NCBI GenBank assembly: GCA_903970145.1
Contig: CAJCHO010000131.1
Span: 1 to 64,000 of the forward strand
Direction of reading: 5' to 3'
Source of the DNA: Mycobacteriaceae bacterium
GTDB lineage: Bacteria > Pseudomonadota > Gammaproteobacteria > Burkholderiales > Burkholderiaceae_D
Length of the DNA stretch: 64,000 bases
The translations under genes and the position numbers were made by a program. This document shows, piece by piece, positions 18,698 through 28,147 of this stretch; positions within the stretch are counted from its first letter, which is position 1; every line of letters starts with the position of its first letter. The notes below the pieces were generated by a model, which was not told where the DNA came from, did not search any database, and was given only the letters and a program-made list of their open reading frames with translations.

Positions 18698-20191
18698 CTA
18701 ACGCGGGGCAAGCCATCCCTGGGGGTCGAAGGGTTTGCCCTGGTAGCGGAGTTCAAAGTATAAACCCGTTTGATCGTTGCCTCCGCTGTCGCCCACGGTA
18801 GCTACTACCTCGCCCGCCTGGACATGATCCCCGGGTTGCTTCAGTACTGACTCATTGTTGCCATAGATCGACAGGTACTCGTCCCCATGGTCGATGATCA
18901 GGAGGTTGCCAAAGCCGCGCAGCCACTCCGCAAAGACCACCCGACCCGGTGCGACGGCATGGACCGCGGCACCCTGGTCGCCACGAATGAAAATACCCTT
19001 CCAGCTTGGACCCCCGGCGCCGCGCGCGGTTCCAAAGCGGCTGATCTGTTCGCCGGCAAGCGGGGTCTGCATTTTGCCGCGCAGGGCGGCAAAACTGCCG
19101 GCCGACGGCGCAGCGCTCGCGATGGCCGGCGGGTTGTGCGACGGCGGGTTGACGGGTGTCGCCGACTTGCCCGCGGCCAGCTGCGCCGCGCGCCGCGCTT
19201 CCTCCTCTTTTTCACGGGCTAACTGGCGCTGGCGCTCGCGTTCCCGGGCTTCGCGAGCCTGGCGCTCAATCAGTTTGCCGAGTTCCTCGACGATCTGGGT
19301 AAGGCGCTTCTCGTCGCGCTCGAGAGCTCCAGCCTGGGCGCGCTGCGTCTGCAGTTTCTCCGATATCTGGGCAAGCGTCGCCTGATGCGTGGCCTGCTGG
19401 TGCACGAGGTCGCTGCGCGTGGCTTCCTCGTCGCGCGAAATGCCCGCGAGCTCCGCATCGCGTGCTGCGGTTTGCTCGCTAAGCTGCTTTAGCTGCGCAA
19501 GATTCTGTTGCAACTGTTCGACCTGCAGCGCCTCGGCGTGCGCTACGTAGCCGCGGTAAGTGATCTCGCGTTCGAGCCGCTGGGGATCGTCTCCGGAGAG
19601 CAGCAGTTTGAGCGGATCGGCGCTATTGGCCTCGTACTGATCGTGCAGCAGCCGCGCCAGTTGCTCCTGCTGGGTGGCGATGGTCTGCGCCGTGCGCGCG
19701 TGATCCTGATTGAGTGCCTCCAGACGTGCCTCAACCGTGTGGCGCTGCTCGCCCAGGTCATGGAGCTTGCGGTTCGAGTCGGAAATTGCGCGCTCGGACG
19801 CCGCCAGCGCATCTGCTGCCTCCGAGCGACTTGCCTCACTGGTGCTGATTTCGCGCTTTAGCTCGGCCAGGCGCGCGACCAGTTCATCACGCTGCTGAGC
19901 CTGTTCCTGCTGGCGCGCCTTGACGGCTTCCGGGTCGTCCGACTCGGGCGGCGGTTCGGCGGGTTTTGCCGGCTTGGTCGCCACATGCTTGGGTGGCGCG
20001 CGCTTGACCGCCCGACGCACCGGGGGCTTCCTGGTGCTCTTGGCCGTTTGGGTCGTCTGGACGGGCTTGGCAGGAGTCTTTGCGGCGGTGGTGTCGTCGG
20101 CGAGCGCCGCCTCGCGTGCCGCGCACAGCAGCAAGGCGCAACATGCGCAGGCTGCCCGCAGGTAGATCTTCGCGCATCGCAGCGATGGCAC
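18698..20191 (-). CDS. envC: Murein hydrolase activator EnvC with degenerate LytM domain
   Basis: Secreted cell-division protein of 497 aa. It has a signal peptide, then a Lys/Pro-rich linker (about 35-90), a long coiled coil (about 95-330) and a C-terminal M23 domain. The coiled coil and the catalytic-site loss match EnvC: the ligand-bearing HFE position of active M23 enzymes reads LYFELRYQG here, as in E. coli EnvC, so it should activate an amidase and not cut peptidoglycan itself. The start is GTG, two bases past the gpmA stop. It is longer than E. coli EnvC (419 aa) because of the linker. Confidence 0.92.
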   Translation of the reverse strand: MPSLRCAKIYLRAACACCALLLCAAREAALADDTTAAKTPAKPVQTTQTAKSTRKPPVRRAVKRAPPKHVATKPAKPAEPPPESDDPEAVKARQQEQAQQRDELVARLAELKREISTSEASRSEAADALAASERAISDSNRKLHDLGEQRHTVEARLEALNQDHARTAQTIATQQEQLARLLHDQYEANSADPLKLLLSGDDPQRLEREITYRGYVAHAEALQVEQLQQNLAQLKQLSEQTAARDAELAGISRDEEATRSDLVHQQATHQATLAQISEKLQTQRAQAGALERDEKRLTQIVEELGKLIERQAREARERERQRQLAREKEEEARRAAQLAAGKSATPVNPPSHNPPAIASAAPSAGSFAALRGKMQTPLAGEQISRFGTARGAGGPSWKGIFIRGDQGAAVHAVAPGRVVFAEWLRGFGNLLIIDHGDEYLSIYGNNESVLKQPGDHVQAGEVVATVGDSGGNDQTGLYFELRYQGKPFDPQGWLAPR

Positions 20192-20193
20192 GC

Positions 20194-20937
20194 TTAGACG
20201 GCCCTCACTGTTGCACTCGCCGAGGGCGTCGTCTCGATCTCGCCACCCTCGCCGAGGTAGTAACTGCGCGTGGGTCGCAATTGCGCATCGAGTTCGTAGA
20301 CCAGAGGTTTGCCGTTGGGGATGTTCAGGCCGACGATGTCGCTGTCGCTGATGCCGTCGAGGTATTTGATCAGGCCGCGCAGGGAATTGCCGTGCGCCGA
20401 GATCACCACGCGCTGGCCGCGTGCGATGGTCGGCGCGATCTCCTCATGCCAGAGCGGCAGGACCCGGGCCACGGTGTCCTTGAGGCATTCGGTGAGCGGT
20501 ATCTCGCTTTTCGCGAGCGTCGCATACCGTTCGTCGCCAAAGCTGGCGCGCGGATCGTCAGCCGCAAGCGGCAGCGGAGCGATGTCATAGCTACGGCGCC
20601 ACAGCTGCACCTGGGCGTCACCGTACTTGGCAGCAGTTTCGGCCTTGTTGAGTCCCTGCAGGGCGCCGTAGTGGCGCTCGTTCAGGCGCCAGCGATTGCA
20701 CACCGGGATCCACATCTGGTCCATCTCATCCTGCATCAACCAGAGCGTGCGCACGGCGCGCTTGAGGACCGAGGTGTAGGCGATGTCAAAGCGCAGGCCA
20801 GCGTGCGCCAGCGCCTGCCCGGCGGCGCGCGCCTGGGCTACTCCGGTGGCTGTCAGGTCGACGTCGGTCCAGCCGGTAAAGCGGTTTTCCTGGTTCCAGG
20901 TGGATTCGCCGTGGCGAACCAGAACTAGTTTGTGCAT
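20194..20937 (-). CDS. gpmA: 2,3-bisphosphoglycerate-dependent phosphoglycerate mutase
   Basis: Glycolytic enzyme of 247 aa interconverting 3- and 2-phosphoglycerate. The active-site histidine motif is [20 protein letters not shown] at the N-terminus, with the second histidine in [15 protein letters not shown] and the acid residue in [17 protein letters not shown]. Length is typical. The Met at 20937 was selected since it opens the domain directly. It precedes envC by two bases, so expression of envC may depend on it. Confidence 0.96.
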   Translation of the reverse strand: MHKLVLVRHGESTWNQENRFTGWTDVDLTATGVAQARAAGQALAHAGLRFDIAYTSVLKRAVRTLWLMQDEMDQMWIPVCNRWRLNERHYGALQGLNKAETAAKYGDAQVQLWRRSYDIAPLPLAADDPRASFGDERYATLAKSEIPLTECLKDTVARVLPLWHEEIAPTIARGQRVVISAHGNSLRGLIKYLDGISDSDIVGLNIPNGKPLVYELDAQLRPTRSYYLGEGGEIETTPSASATVRAV

Positions 20938-21102
20938 GGCATGGCGCCCCTGGCGCGGTGCGTTAAGGAAGAGGCGCCGGGGCGCCGTCTGCGAGCTGTC
21001 ACGCGTATATTCTATAATGCGCAATCGTCCCGCTACCGTGGGCTATGGCGCGCTCGCGCCGCGCGGCAGCGCCGGGACGTCTGAATAAGGTGTATCGAGT
21101 TC

Positions 21103-21537
21103 GTGAAATTCCTTTCCCAACCCATCAATCTGGCGTTTATCGCCACGGCCCTGGCCAGCGGTTCGATTCTGCTCTATGGCACGCTTGCCAAGCGCGGCGG
21201 TGCGCGCTCGGTCTCGACGCTCGAGGCCACGCAGATGATCAACCGCAACAATGCCATGGTGCTGGACGTGCGTAGCGCAGAGGAATTTACCTCGGGCTCG
21301 ATCATCAACGCGCGCAATGTGCCGCTCGAAGCCATCAAGGAGCGCATCGCCGAACTTGCCCGCTTCAAGAACCGGCCCCTGATCGTGGTGTGCGCGAGCG
21401 GTCAGCGCGGTGCCCGGGCGGTCACGCAACTGATCGCTGAAGGTTTCGCCGAGGTCTTCAATCTGGCTGGGGGCCTGGGCGCGTGGAAGGAAGCCGGGCT
21501 GCCACTTGCGAAGGGAGTGGTCAAGGAGAAAGCATGA
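21103..21537 (+). CDS. Membrane-anchored rhodanese-like protein
   Basis: Protein of 144 aa from a GTG start. An N-terminal transmembrane helix (PINLAFIATALASGSILLYG) is followed by one rhodanese domain with the active-site loop VVCASGQRGARAV. This architecture matches YibN. In E. coli and betaproteobacteria yibN lies with grxC and secB, as here: the stop overlaps the grxC start as ATGA. Its role is uncertain; a link to protein translocation or sulfur transfer has been suggested for YibN. Confidence 0.9.
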   Translation: MKFLSQPINLAFIATALASGSILLYGTLAKRGGARSVSTLEATQMINRNNAMVLDVRSAEEFTSGSIINARNVPLEAIKERIAELARFKNRPLIVVCASGQRGARAVTQLIAEGFAEVFNLAGGLGAWKEAGLPLAKGVVKEKA

Positions 21538-21797
21538 GCGTAGCGGTGCGGATGTATACAACTGCATTGTGTCCGTTCTGCCAGATGGCCGAGCGGCTCT
21601 TGCGTGCCAAGGGTGTCGAGCAGATCGAGAAGATCCGTGTCGACCTCGAGCCCGAAAAGCGCGTCGAGATGATGTGCCAGACGCAGCGTCGCACGGTGCC
21701 GCAGATTTACATTGGCAGTCGCCACGTCGGCGGTTTCGATGACCTCGCCGCCCTTGATCGGGGCGGCAAACTTGATGCGCTCCTGCAGGGTGACTGA
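21534..21797 (+). CDS. grxC: Glutaredoxin 3
   Basis: Glutaredoxin of 87 aa that reduces protein disulfides with glutathione. The dithiol active site reads TTALCPFCQMAERLL near residue 13, the cis-proline motif RTVPQIYIG follows, and the glutathione contact GGFDDLAALD comes next. The length is standard. It is coupled to the rhodanese gene by a four-base overlap and lies 62 bp before secB. CPFC in place of CPYC is a common variant. Confidence 0.95.
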   Translation: MSVAVRMYTTALCPFCQMAERLLRAKGVEQIEKIRVDLEPEKRVEMMCQTQRRTVPQIYIGSRHVGGFDDLAALDRGGKLDALLQGD

Positions 21798-21859
21798 GCG
21801 CATAGTCGTCCGGATTCCGGGCACAGAACTTAACCGAATTTCTTGAACCGAAGGTTTTT

Positions 21860-22342
21860 ATGTCCAGCGTCCCACAACCCGTATTCAACATTCAGCGCAT
21901 CTATCTGAAAGATGTCTCGCTCGAGATTCCCAACGCGCCGCTGATCTTTCTTGAGACCGACGCGCCGAGCGTCGAGGTACAGCTCGATGTCGGCGGCTCG
22001 GTCATCAAGGACGAGATTCGTGAAGTGACTGTCACCGTGACCCTGACCACCCGCGTCAAGCAGCAGGTCGCTTTTCTGATCGAGGCCAAGCAGGCCGGGA
22101 TATTCGAGGTGCGCGGCGTGCCTGCCGAGCAGATCGATCCGCTGCTCGGTATCGTCTGCCCGAGCATCATCTATCCCTACCTGCGCGCTACCGTGGCGGA
22201 TCTGATCACGCGCACCGGTTTCCCGCCGATTCACCTGGCCGAAATCAATTTCGAGGCCTTCTACCAGCAGCGTCGCGCGGCAATGGCGGCCGGACAGCTG
22301 TCGGTTCCGGACGCGCCGCAAAGCGGCATCGCCGTCCAGTAA
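21860..22342 (+). CDS. secB: Protein-export chaperone SecB
   Basis: Homotetrameric export chaperone of 160 aa that holds preproteins unfolded for SecA. Family blocks include [19 protein letters not shown] and EVQLDVGG, and the SecA-contacting region around [20 protein letters not shown] is present. The C-terminal tail is short and lacks the zinc-proximal signature in part. It overlaps the next gene by one base (TAATG). The grxC-secB-gpsA order is a conserved arrangement. Confidence 0.96.
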   Translation: MSSVPQPVFNIQRIYLKDVSLEIPNAPLIFLETDAPSVEVQLDVGGSVIKDEIREVTVTVTLTTRVKQQVAFLIEAKQAGIFEVRGVPAEQIDPLLGIVCPSIIYPYLRATVADLITRTGFPPIHLAEINFEAFYQQRRAAMAAGQLSVPDAPQSGIAVQ

Positions 22343-22806
22343 TGATGCGTCAGCGCGCTATGATTTTGCGCGCTTGCGCCAGCGGGCTTGCCGTGATCTG
22401 CGGCCTGCTGGCCGGACAGGCGCACGCCGCCGATTTCAAATCGGTCGGCGCCGATGCGGCCATTCTCTACGATGCACCCACCAATCGCGGGCGCAAGCTC
22501 TTCATTGCGCCGCGGGGAATGCCGCTCGAAATCGTGCTCATGCAGGGCGACTGGGCGCGTGTTCGGGATTCGACGGGCGAGTTGTCATGGATCGAAAAGC
22601 GCACGCTGTCGGATAAACGCATGCTGGTCACGCTGGCGCCGGTGGGCCTGCGTGGGGCCGCCGATGACAATGCACCGGTGGTGTTGCGGCTGGACGGTGC
22701 GGTGCTCGTCGAGCTGGCCGACGCCCCGCAAAATGGCTGGGTGAGCGTTCGCCATCGCGATGGCGCGGCCGGATGGCTTAAGGTCGGCGAAGTCTGGGGA
22801 CTCTAG
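22342..22806 (+). CDS. Secreted bacterial SH3-domain protein
   Basis: Protein of 154 aa with a signal peptide (cleavage likely after AGQAHA). Two bacterial SH3-like repeats follow: residues about 30-85 ([19 protein letters not shown]) and about 90-150 ([20 protein letters not shown]). Such repeats bind peptidoglycan or other partners. The ATG overlaps the secB stop by one base, and gpsA begins 31 bp downstream. Similar genes lie between secB and gpsA in other betaproteobacteria, to my knowledge. Confidence 0.86.
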   Translation: MMRQRAMILRACASGLAVICGLLAGQAHAADFKSVGADAAILYDAPTNRGRKLFIAPRGMPLEIVLMQGDWARVRDSTGELSWIEKRTLSDKRMLVTLAPVGLRGAADDNAPVVLRLDGAVLVELADAPQNGWVSVRHRDGAAGWLKVGEVWGL

Positions 22807-22837
22807 GGGCGCTAGTGTCGCCTGCCCCGATTTATCG

Positions 22838-23818
22838 ATGCGAATAGCCATTCTTGGCGCGGGTGCCTGGGGCACGGCACTGGCCGTCAGCCTGGCGGCG
22901 CGTCATCAGATCGTCCTGTATGCGCGTTCGGCCGAACTGGCAGGCGAAATCGCCAGTCACGGCGAGAACCGCCGCTACCTGCCAGGCATCGGTCTGCCGG
23001 CAGCGATCCGCTGTAGCGCCGAACTGTCGCACGCCGTGCGCGACGCCGATCTGATCGTGGTCGCAACGCCAGTGGCCGGCCTGCGTCCGACCTGCAGCGC
23101 ACTACATGCCCACGAGGTTACGCGGCTGGTGTGGCTGTGCAAGGGCTTCGAGGAGCACACGGGGCTGTTGCCGCATCAGATCGTTGCCGAAGTCTTGCCG
23201 CAGGTACGCGGGGCTGTTCTCTCCGGACCGAGCTTCGCGCTCGAAGTCGCCCGCGGCCAACCGACGGCGCTGACTGCGGCCTCCGCAGATGGCCCCTTGC
23301 TGAGCCAATGTGTGGATGCCTTTCATGGCAACCTATTGCGGGTGTATCGCAGCGATGATCTGGTCGGCGTTGAGGTCGGCGGAGCAGTCAAGAACGTCCT
23401 GGCGCTGGCCACCGGGATCTGTGACGGACTGGAACTGGGCCTGAATGCCCGAGCGGCTTTGATGACGCGCGGCCTCTCCGAGATGATGCGCCTGGGAATC
23501 GCGCTCGGGGCGCGCTCCGAGACCCTGATGGGCTTAAGCGGGGTCGGTGATCTGGTCTTGACCTGCACCGGCGCTCTGTCGCGCAACCGCGCGGTCGGCC
23601 TGGCACTTGGTTCGGGCGAAGCGCTGCCGGCGATCCTGGCGCGTCTGGGACATGTCGCCGAAGGCGTCTTGTGCGCGCGCGCGGTTCTCGATCTGGCACG
23701 GCGCCACGGTGTCGAGATGCCGATCACGGCGGTGGTGTGCAGCGTGCTCTTTGAAGGATTGCCCGCCAGCGAGGGCGTTGCCGCCTTGTTCGCACGCGCA
23801 CCGCGTAGCGAGAACTAG
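22838..23818 (+). CDS. gpsA: NAD(P)-dependent glycerol-3-phosphate dehydrogenase
   Basis: Enzyme of 326 aa that makes sn-glycerol-3-phosphate for phospholipids. The Rossmann motif [17 protein letters not shown] is at the N-terminus. The CKGFEE motif, the catalytic lysine in [18 protein letters not shown], and the substrate block [20 protein letters not shown] are all present. It closes the grxC-secB-gpsA run. The stop lies next to a decayed IS481-like element, so the native downstream region was altered by insertion. Confidence 0.96.
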   Translation: MRIAILGAGAWGTALAVSLAARHQIVLYARSAELAGEIASHGENRRYLPGIGLPAAIRCSAELSHAVRDADLIVVATPVAGLRPTCSALHAHEVTRLVWLCKGFEEHTGLLPHQIVAEVLPQVRGAVLSGPSFALEVARGQPTALTAASADGPLLSQCVDAFHGNLLRVYRSDDLVGVEVGGAVKNVLALATGICDGLELGLNARAALMTRGLSEMMRLGIALGARSETLMGLSGVGDLVLTCTGALSRNRAVGLALGSGEALPAILARLGHVAEGVLCARAVLDLARRHGVEMPITAVVCSVLFEGLPASEGVAALFARAPRSEN

Positions 23819-23829
23819 GGCCTGGCTGC

Positions 23830-24210
23830 GAACTTGCAATGGCTTGCTTCGAGCGGGCTTGAGTCTGGACATAGCCGCGAGGCTTCCAATGCCTTGGTGA
23901 GGGCGGTGCCAGTTGTAGCGGCGCATCCAGGTTTCGAGCATATCAATGCGTCCTGACGTGTTGCGATAGACAACGCCTTACGTCCACTCTCATCGAGCGG
24001 ACTGGATGAAGTGCTCGCCTCTACCGTTGGTTTGTGGCCGGTACGAACTCGTCAAGCGGTGCCCTAAGCCCGGTACCTCAATCGTTTCACTGAATTTCAT
24101 TGAGCGCAACGGCCCCTGTTTGCGGCCATCGACGATCATGCCCGGAAGCCCTGGCCGACGTACATCGCGCGAAACAAGTCCAAATAAACCACCTCGCACT
24201 CGGTATTTTT
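23830..24210 (-). pseudogene. IS481-family transposase, C-terminal remnant
   Basis: On the minus strand, one frame reads GHRLTSSYRPQTNGRGEHF followed by IQSAR, then a TGA, EWT, a TAA, and on through GVVYRNTSGRIDMLETW and RYNWHRPHQGIGSLAAMSRL. These are the last catalytic-domain blocks of IS481-type DDE transposases. Two in-frame stops and frame changes further upstream (an EVVYLDLFRAMYVG segment lies in another frame) show it is dead. The N-terminal part is not contiguous; a candidate lies near 26.4 kb. Confidence 0.82.
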
Positions 24211-24430
24211 CCTTGCAACCGAACCGTGGGACGCGGGCTTCAGGGAGGGATGTTTGCCCCGGCGGCATCCCTGGGCGGAATCTTTCACGACCGCTCGAGC
24301 CGCATCGCGTCGCCTCACACAAGCAGAGGGATGCGTCGCTACGCGAGGCTTTTCGGGCGCTTGCGCAAATCGGTGCCGGTTCCACGTTGAAATGCGGAAT
24401 GATCTCGCCTGGAATACACGCCGGATAAAT

Positions 24431-25003
24431 ATGAGTGTCAGCGTTCAAGAAAATCCAGGGAGGCGCATGAAGTATCTACTCAATCCGGAGAGATGCCTCT
24501 GGGTGATCTGGTCCTGTATCGCGTTCTACGCGATTTTGATGACTCGACTCGTCCCGAGATTTTGGGTCGAAGGCACTGATCACCAACAGTTTGTCGAAGT
24601 CATGTCGTCCGTAGCGCCGATGATCCGCGGCATTCGGGATGTCTCAGACCACACCGGATTTTGGGCCTTTTTCTACGCTGGCTTTTGGGCTCTGGTCTTG
24701 CCGCTTCCCATCGTGGGAGTTGCGTCCTCGTTCTACTTCAGCCAGGAGGCTCGTCGGCGGATGCGCGGAAAACCGTGGCTCTCTTTTCTAATCGTTATGG
24801 CAGCTATTTGGTCGCTCGACGCTATGGCTTTGTTGCTCCCGCAAGTGGCTGGAACAAGCGGTTCGGTGCCATGGATCAACGAGACGAGCGGCAATCTGTT
24901 TGTTCTTCTGTTTACCGTTGTTGCGGTTGCAAGTTGTTTCTACGCAGCTGGTCTGTTCGTAGGCGCCCTTCGAATTCGACTTACGTCGAACCAAGCATTG
25001 TAG
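24431..25003 (+). CDS. Membrane protein, DUF2165-like
   Basis: Protein of 190 aa with about four hydrophobic helices: near residues 22-40, 75-98, 117-140 and 158-180. The overall pattern resembles DUF2165 small membrane proteins, a family of unknown function; this is a topology-based call. The ATG at 24431 starts just upstream of the first helix. It lies within the IS481 remnant, so it is probably cargo or a relic of transfer. It appears intact. No catalytic motif is seen. Confidence 0.6.
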   Translation: MSVSVQENPGRRMKYLLNPERCLWVIWSCIAFYAILMTRLVPRFWVEGTDHQQFVEVMSSVAPMIRGIRDVSDHTGFWAFFYAGFWALVLPLPIVGVASSFYFSQEARRRMRGKPWLSFLIVMAAIWSLDAMALLLPQVAGTSGSVPWINETSGNLFVLLFTVVAVASCFYAAGLFVGALRIRLTSNQAL

Positions 25004-25085
25004 ATTCGCGCCCCATATCTGAATAACGATCAAGGCGTGCGTCCACTGAGATCGCTTCTCCACAGCGGTTCCCGAGCGACCAGAC

Positions 25086-26162
25086 TTGAGCACATCCGAA
25101 CGCGACATTGTCCGCTCAGGTTCGATCTCGACGAGCTGGATTCTCTACGATTTTGGCAAACGCGAAGGCGCGGCAGACGAGGCTCGCGAGCTACTTGTCG
25201 CCGCCCAGGCCAATCAAGCCTCGGTGCTTCAATCGCTCTTCGCGACGGTTGCCAAGGACTACTACACGGCGCAGGCTGCGCAGGGATCGTTCTTGGCCTC
25301 ACAAAATGTCGAGAACTCAGCAAGGCAAAGCGTCGATGTCGCGGAAGGAAGAGTACAACGTGGGATAGCCCCGATTAGTGACCAATACCAAGCCCAGACA
25401 GCATACGCCGAGGCGGTCTTCGCGCGCACCAAAGCGCAAGGTGATCTCGACGTGGCCCTCGGTACGCTTTGCAGCGATATTGCCGTGGACCCTGACACGG
25501 CGCTTGTCTTGAGTGAGGTGGGTACGACCCTTGCGCCTGATGATCAATTCCACGAATCGCTTAGGGATCTCATCGAGGCAGCGCGCCGTGACAATCCTGA
25601 CGTGCAATACGCCGAGGCACAGTATCGGGCGTCACGGGCGAGGGTGACGGAGACTCAAGCCGATGGATCGCCTTCAATCAGCCTGGTCAACAAGTACACG
25701 CGTGACAACCAGCCGGCCTCGATCGGACTCGGGCTACCCACCTATCCGGCTACAGGCCACGACTACTATTTTGGCGTCCAGCTGTCGATTCCCCTATTTG
25801 AAGGATTTGGCAGACACTACCAGGTCGCCCAGGCAGAGGCTCAAAGTGAATTGCAGCTCGACGCGGTCCACGGCGCCAGGCAGACGGTCGCACTGGGTGT
25901 TTGGTCAAGCTATCACCTGATGAATGCGGTAGCCGAGAATCTGAGCAACAGCGAGACCTTCGCCGACATCGCGAGGCGATCGCTCGATGCTGCCCGGAGT
26001 CGTTACCTATCTGGCGTTGGAAACATGCTCGAACTCCTGAACGCGCAAGCTGCGGTTGCCAACGCTGAGAAGCAAAGGATCCAATGTATTTCGGAGTGGA
26101 AGAAGGCTAGGTTACAGCTGGCTGCGGCGCTGGGTCGAATCGGAATGTGGAGCATTCGATAA
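25086..26162 (+). pseudogene. TolC-family outer-membrane efflux protein, 5'-truncated
   Basis: A 358-residue frame from a TTG, open upstream only to 25050, with no signal peptide. It begins inside the family at STSWILYDFGKREGAADEAR, the first-repeat region of TolC proteins. The second repeat is present (YFGVQLSIPLFEGFGRHYQV) and the end is intact (SGVGNMLELLNAQAAVANAE). Usual length is 420-480 aa, so about 100 N-terminal residues, including the secretion signal, are missing. Without them it could not reach the outer membrane. It is probably a relic of an efflux or type I secretion operon. Confidence 0.82.
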
Positions 26163-26164
26163 CA

Positions 26165-26468
26165 TGGGGTCTCGCGCATTGAGTCTCGCGGACGCGCTTA
26201 GCCGCGCCACATGCTCTGACGGACGAGACCGCGGTGGATAGCGCTCGACCTCAGCGGGGCGGCCATAGATGATCGGTGCTCGCAAATCGCGTTCTTTTAG
26301 CCCGTCCTCGCCTTCCGCCAGGAAGGGGTCCAACCATGTGCGCACAGTAGCCTCGGTGATGCCGCGTTTCCGACCTATGGAGGCGATCGGAACATGCAAA
26401 CCGGTGACTTGCTGGACCATTTCAATTCGACGGGCCAAGGGCAGTCGTGCATTCTCATGGATGTTCAT
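26165..26468 (-). pseudogene. IS481-family transposase, N-terminal remnant
   Basis: Begins MNIHENARLPLARRIEMVQQ, the typical start of IS481 transposases, followed by a helix-turn-helix (RGITEATVRTWLDPFLAEGE). Similarity fades after about 75-100 residues, just where the TolC fragment ends on the other strand. It has the same orientation as the C-terminal remnant near 24 kb. About the middle third of the transposase is absent. Confidence 0.78.
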
Positions 26469-26566
26469 TCGGCTGGGCTCCTTGAGTCAACTGGGGGTTT
26501 GGCGATTTTCAGTTTCTCAATTCCAGTCCGAATGAACCACAACTACAACCTATTGAAACATCACAC

Positions 26567-27037
26567 CTAGCCGGCCCCGGCGAAGCCGTTCTGGCGCCAC
26601 GCCTCATAGACCACGATGGCGACCGTGTTGGACAGATTCAGGCTGCGGTTGTCTGGTCGCATCGGCAGGCGCAGACACTGTCCAGACGGCAATCGCGCCC
26701 GCAGCGAATCGGAGAAGCCGCGCGTCTCTGCGCCGAAAACCAGAAAGTCGCCGCCCTTGAAGGTCGTCTCGGCATAGCTGCGCGTGGCGCGCGTGGTGAA
26801 AGCGAATAGTCGCTCAGGGGCTGGCGCCTGGTTGGCCAGAAAAGTGTCCCAACTGGCGTGCACCTGCATGCTGGTGTACTCGTGATAGTCCAGACCGGCG
26901 CGACGCATGCGTGCGTCATCCAGCGGAAACCCGAGCGGCTCGATTAGATGCAGCCGCGCCCCCGCGTTCGCGCATAGGCGGATGACATTGCCCGTGTTGG
27001 GCGGGATTTCCGGTTCGACCAGGACGACGTTGAACAT
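26567..27037 (-). CDS. trmL: tRNA (cytidine/uridine-2'-O-)-methyltransferase TrmL
   Basis: SPOUT-class methyltransferase of 156 aa modifying the wobble base of tRNA-Leu isoacceptors. Motif 1 is EPEIPPNTGNVIRLCANAGA. The C-terminal trefoil-knot segments are FLVFGAETRGFSDSL and LRLPMRPDNRSLNLSNTVAI. The length is standard. Its stop abuts the decayed IS. It is divergent from the BioC-like gene with about 100 bp between them. Confidence 0.94.
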   Translation of the reverse strand: MFNVVLVEPEIPPNTGNVIRLCANAGARLHLIEPLGFPLDDARMRRAGLDYHEYTSMQVHASWDTFLANQAPAPERLFAFTTRATRSYAETTFKGGDFLVFGAETRGFSDSLRARLPSGQCLRLPMRPDNRSLNLSNTVAIVVYEAWRQNGFAGAG

Positions 27038-27135
27038 GCACGGATGCGATTGGGCGTGCGCGATCCCTTATACTCGCACAGCTTGCCCGGCGCGGTGCAC
27101 TCGCGCGTGCGCGCCAACCCATTCCCCCAATTCCA

Positions 27136-28023
27136 GTGGAAGCCTCGCGTCCCCGAATCGATCCCAGCCTGCGTCGCCGCGCTCTAGCTAGCGCCGCGCA
27201 GACGGATTTCATTGATCGGGAGGTCGCAGCCCGGATGGCCGAGCGCCTGGAGTACATCCGCATCTCACCCGAGCTCGTGCTCGATGCCGGTTGTGGGCGT
27301 GGCGCTGACTGGCCGTTGCTGGCACGACGCTTTGACAAGGCGCGGATTCTCGCTGTAGACCGCGAGCTCGATGCCCTTTGCAAGGCGCGCTTGCGCGGCC
27401 CGCGCGCCGAGTCGGGCATAGCTCAGCTGATTCCCGGGCCGCGGCTACCGGTTACCCGGATGTGCGCGGACTTCGCCCGCCTGCCGATCAAGAGCGGGGC
27501 GCTTGATCTCGTCTGGTCGAACCTTGCCCTGCATTGGCACGATGCCGCCGAGGCGGTACTGCCCGAATGGTCGCGCTGTCTGGCCGTTGGAGGCCTGGTG
27601 ATGTTCAGCAGTTTTGGACCGGATACCTTGCGCGAGGTGCGCAGTGCCTTCGCTGCCATCGATCTGGCGCCCCACACTCCGGCCTTCACCGATATGCACG
27701 ACTACGGCGACATGCTGGTTGCCTCGGGTTTCAGCACACCGGTGATGGACATGGAGCAGATCACCCTGACCTACGAAGGGGCACACAGCCTGTGGCGTGA
27801 CGTGCGTGCGCTGGGCGGCAATCCGCTCGTCGACCGACGTCGCGGCCTGATCGGGCGGGTCGCCGGCGAGCGCCTGGCTGCGGCGCTTGATGCGACGCGG
27901 CTCACCGACGGTCGCTATCGGCTGAGTTTTGAGGTTCTCTACGGTCATGCCTGGCGGGCCGAAGCACGCAGCACGGCGGACGGTCAAGCAATCGTGCGCT
28001 TCGCGCCGCGCGAGCGGGCCTAG
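27136..28023 (+). CDS. BioC-like SAM-dependent methyltransferase
   Basis: Class I methyltransferase of 295 aa from a GTG start. The SAM motif is LVLDAGCGRGADWPLLARRF near residue 50. The later block VWSNLALHWHDAAEAVLPEW and then GGLVMFSSFGPDTLREVRSA are typical of BioC, the malonyl-ACP O-methyltransferase of biotin synthesis. No other bio gene is in the window, and BioC relatives with other substrates exist, so the symbol is withheld. The stop is followed by about 400 bp with no confident gene before ctaC. Confidence 0.82.
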   Translation: MEASRPRIDPSLRRRALASAAQTDFIDREVAARMAERLEYIRISPELVLDAGCGRGADWPLLARRFDKARILAVDRELDALCKARLRGPRAESGIAQLIPGPRLPVTRMCADFARLPIKSGALDLVWSNLALHWHDAAEAVLPEWSRCLAVGGLVMFSSFGPDTLREVRSAFAAIDLAPHTPAFTDMHDYGDMLVASGFSTPVMDMEQITLTYEGAHSLWRDVRALGGNPLVDRRRGLIGRVAGERLAAALDATRLTDGRYRLSFEVLYGHAWRAEARSTADGQAIVRFAPRERA

Positions 28024-28118
28024 CCAGTGACGCAGCATGCGCCTGATCCAGAGCAGAAATACCGGGCCGTGGGACGTGCTGGCGCTATGCGCAGCGGGGC
28101 AATCGGGTGCATGCTGGC

Positions 28119-28147
28119 TTGATCACTATCGGGGGTTCCCCTATAAT
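28119..28147 (+). promoter_or_regulatory. Strong sigma-70-type promoter upstream of ctaC
   Basis: TTGATC at 28119-28124 and TATAAT at 28142-28147 are 17 bp apart, a near-consensus promoter. A short dyad GGGGTTCCCC lies in the spacer just before the -10. The next confident gene on this strand is ctaC, about 280 bp downstream, so the transcript would have a long leader or first make a small RNA. Confidence 0.7.

Larger units (their letters stand above)
23825..26566. mobile_element. Decayed IS481-type element split around cargo
   Basis: Stretch between gpsA and trmL with two transposase fragments in the same orientation: the N-terminal part near the right edge (minus strand, from 26468) and the C-terminal part near the left edge (about 24210 to 23830). 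Between them lie a DUF2165-like gene and a TolC fragment with less GC-rich, differently coded DNA. The right edge just before the trmL stop begins TGTGATGTTTCAATAGG when read on the minus strand, plausible as an IS terminus. No matching left terminus was found. It may be one interrupted IS or the residue of two copies. Confidence 0.6.
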
